From NCBI GenBank assembly GCA_963803375.1, contig CAWDMB010000010.1, forward strand, positions 13,678 to 77,677: a stretch of 64,000 bases of DNA, written 5' to 3'. The notes under the pieces were generated by a model, which was given only the letters and a program-made list of their open reading frames with translations, was not told the DNA's origin and searched no databases. Within the stretch, counting starts at the first letter, position 1. Each line of letters begins with the position of its first letter. Below, piece by piece: positions 62,954 through 64,000 of the stretch. This stretch comes from JAOPZW01 sp963803375 (GTDB taxonomy: Bacteria > Actinomycetota > Thermoleophilia > Solirubrobacterales > Solirubrobacteraceae). The position numbers were made by a program, and so were the translations under genes.

Positions 62954-63853
62954 TCAGGTCCAGGCCAGCTCCGAGCGAGCGGCCCAGTAGGCCCCGGCCT
63001 CCTCGGCGACGATGCCGGGGGCGCCGGGGTCCGCGGCGATCCCGGTCGCGCCCAGGTTGCTGCGTAGCTGCTCGCTCGTGCCCGCGCCGCTGAGCACGAC
63101 GTCGACCCACGGGTTCGCGAGGACGGCGGCCAGCGCGAGCGCGTCGGGCGCGACGCCGCGCTCGCGCGCCGCCCGCACGAGCGAGGGCTGATCGCCGCGG
63201 GCGGTGAGGCGCCCGTTGGCCAGCGCCTCCTTGACGATGACCCCGAGCCCGGCCTCGTGCGCGCGCTGCAGCGCGGGGCCGGCGCTGGGCTCGAGCACGT
63301 TCCACGTCGCCTGCACGGCGTCGAAGCCGCCGACCGCGAGCGCGCGGTCGATCGTCGCGCCCTGCTCCGGCCCAGTGGCCGAGAGGCCGATGCGCACGCC
63401 GGTCGCGCGCAGCTCGTCGAGTCCTGCGCGCAGCGCGGCGTCCTCGAGCACCCCGCTCGCGAGCGTGGCCGAATGGATCTGGTAGAGCGCGAGGTGCTCG
63501 CCGAGCAGCTCGAGCGTCTCGGCGACCTGCCGGCGAAAGGCCGCGGCGGAGAGGTCCTTGACCTCGGGCGGGTCGGCGTCGACCTCCCACCCGGCGGTGT
63601 ACGTGTACCCCCACTTCGAGCCGACCGTGACGTCGTCGCGGGTGCGGCCGCCGGCCCGCAGCCACGAGGCCAGGAAGGCCTCGGCGCGCCCGTAGGAGCG
63701 CGCGGCGTCGAGGTAGCGGACGCCCCCGGCCCACGCGGCGTCGAGCACCTCGTGGGCGTGGCGCTCCATCCCCGCCACCGACCGATCCGCCCCGACGTCG
63801 CTGCCGTGCCCGAGGTTGAGGTACCCCGGCCGCCCGAGCGCCGCCAGCCCCAA
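62954..63853 (-). CDS. Aldo/keto reductase, 5' end uncertain
   Basis: 299 residues from TTG 63853. The AKR barrel has YLDAARSYGRAEAFL (Asp, Tyr), GSKWGYTYTAGWEV (Lys), LYQIHSATLASG (His) and a C-terminal NADPH site. Upstream of the TTG the frame still encodes family-like sequence, RTLGRDGPPVSAVGLGLAAL, but no ATG, GTG or TTG is available there. The true start may be non-canonical (for example ATC near 63913) or lost. It is divergent from tRNA-Met, with the promoter in between. Confidence 0.88.
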   Translation of the reverse strand: MGLAALGRPGYLNLGHGSDVGADRSVAGMERHAHEVLDAAWAGGVRYLDAARSYGRAEAFLASWLRAGGRTRDDVTVGSKWGYTYTAGWEVDADPPEVKDLSAAAFRRQVAETLELLGEHLALYQIHSATLASGVLEDAALRAGLDELRATGVRIGLSATGPEQGATIDRALAVGGFDAVQATWNVLEPSAGPALQRAHEAGLGVIVKEALANGRLTARGDQPSLVRAARERGVAPDALALAAVLANPWVDVVLSGAGTSEQLRSNLGATGIAADPGAPGIVAEEAGAYWAARSELAWT

Positions 63854-63907
63854 CCCGACCGCCGAGACCGGCGGCCCGTCCCGGCCGAGCGTGCGCGTCG
63901 TGCTCGC

Positions 63908-63913
63908 TACGAT
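63908..63913 (+). promoter_or_regulatory. -10-like box of tRNA-Met
   Basis: TACGAT lies 13 nt before the mature 5' end of tRNA-Met, right for a short 5' leader removed by RNase P. No good -35 box is seen. The box overlaps the 5' coding region implied for the divergent aldo/keto reductase. Confidence 0.45.
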
Positions 63914-63926
63914 GACGGCCTCCCTC

Positions 63927-64000
63927 GCCGGAGTAGCTCAGTCGGTTAGAGCAGCGGAATCATAATCCGCGTGTCGGGGGTTCGAGTCCCTCCTCCGGCA
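63927..64000 (+). tRNA. tRNA-Met (anticodon CAT)
   Basis: 74 nt, complete to the discriminator base at the last position of the window. Acceptor 63927-63933 (GCCGGAG) pairs with 63993-63999; the D stem is GCTC/GAGC; the anticodon stem is GCGGA/TCCGC with loop ATCATAA and CAT at 63961-63963; the T stem is 63976-63980/63988-63992 with one G-U. The first acceptor pair is normal G-C, so it is an elongator-type tRNA rather than initiator. A tRNA-Ile with modified C34 cannot be fully excluded. Confidence 0.93.

Overview
The window is very G+C-rich (about 70-75% by eye) and almost fully coding. Gene order and domain content point to an actinobacterium of the class Thermoleophilia, most likely Solirubrobacterales (Conexibacter/Solirubrobacter-like). 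This placement is inference from gene order and protein character; no rRNA gene is present. Most of the window is core chromosome. It contains two conserved actinobacterial blocks: tlyA-nadK-recN-pyrG-NUDIX-xerD, and the long aroC/aroK-aroB/aroQ/pepQ...efp-nusB and aroE-mltG-ruvX-alaS-mnmA-aspS-hisS series. The same relative order is known from mycobacteria.

Layout. 1-4.7 kb: a LuxR regulator cut by the window edge, a flavin oxidoreductase, an MFS exporter, a frame-broken HNH endonuclease gene and tRNA-Asn. 4.8-11.3 kb: dnaG, dgt, ppdK and recO on the minus strand, then a plus-strand glutaredoxin. 11.3-16.7 kb: pyrG, an M20 peptidase, a NUDIX hydrolase, xerD and mutM, with a scrap of phosphopentomutase (deoB) between xerD and mutM. 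16.9-22.3 kb: msrB, then a coupled chain (33-codon ORF, tlyA, nadK, SDR, recN) headed by three tandem hairpins, and a murein endopeptidase. 22.3-27.2 kb: an esterase and dxs, ispA, xseB, nusB, efp. 27.3-35.0 kb: an insertion between efp and pepQ holding a GNAT/acyl-CoA ligase fusion, a decayed and an intact fadD, a membrane protein and a GH79-like glycosidase. 35.1-39.8 kb: pepQ, aroQ, an aroK-aroB fusion, aroC and a prepilin peptidase. 39.9-46.4 kb: a second accessory stretch (gluQ, rnd, a lipoprotein, and metal-efflux genes with ArsR regulators). 46.4-57.9 kb: aroE, PPOX, mltG, ruvX, alaS, a NifU-like/mnmA fusion, aspS, hisS, MBL hydrolase. 58.1-64 kb: MMPL transporter, formiminotransferase, DUF427, a Nif3-NYN fusion, aldo/keto reductase, tRNA-Met.

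How the genes work together. The minus-strand series are tightly packed. Start and stop codons overlap by 4 nt again and again (ATGA, GTGA, TTGA and apparently CTGA), which implies translational coupling. The chorismate pathway (aroE, aroK-aroB, aroQ, aroC), isoprenoid entry (dxs, ispA), tRNA charging and thiolation (alaS, aspS, hisS, mnmA), and DNA repair/replication (dnaG, recO, mutM, recN, ruvX, xerD) are represented. A class of leaderless promoters (TANNNT about 6 nt before the start) recurs.

The most unusual items are the MnmA thiolase fused to a NifU-type scaffold that has lost one cluster cysteine, a Nif3-NYN fusion, the CxxC micro-ORF coupled to tlyA behind a triple hairpin, putative CTG starts at CTGA junctions, and several gene scars (deoB, fadD, a ZIP transporter, a truncated CmtR-like regulator) sitting at breaks in the conserved gene order.
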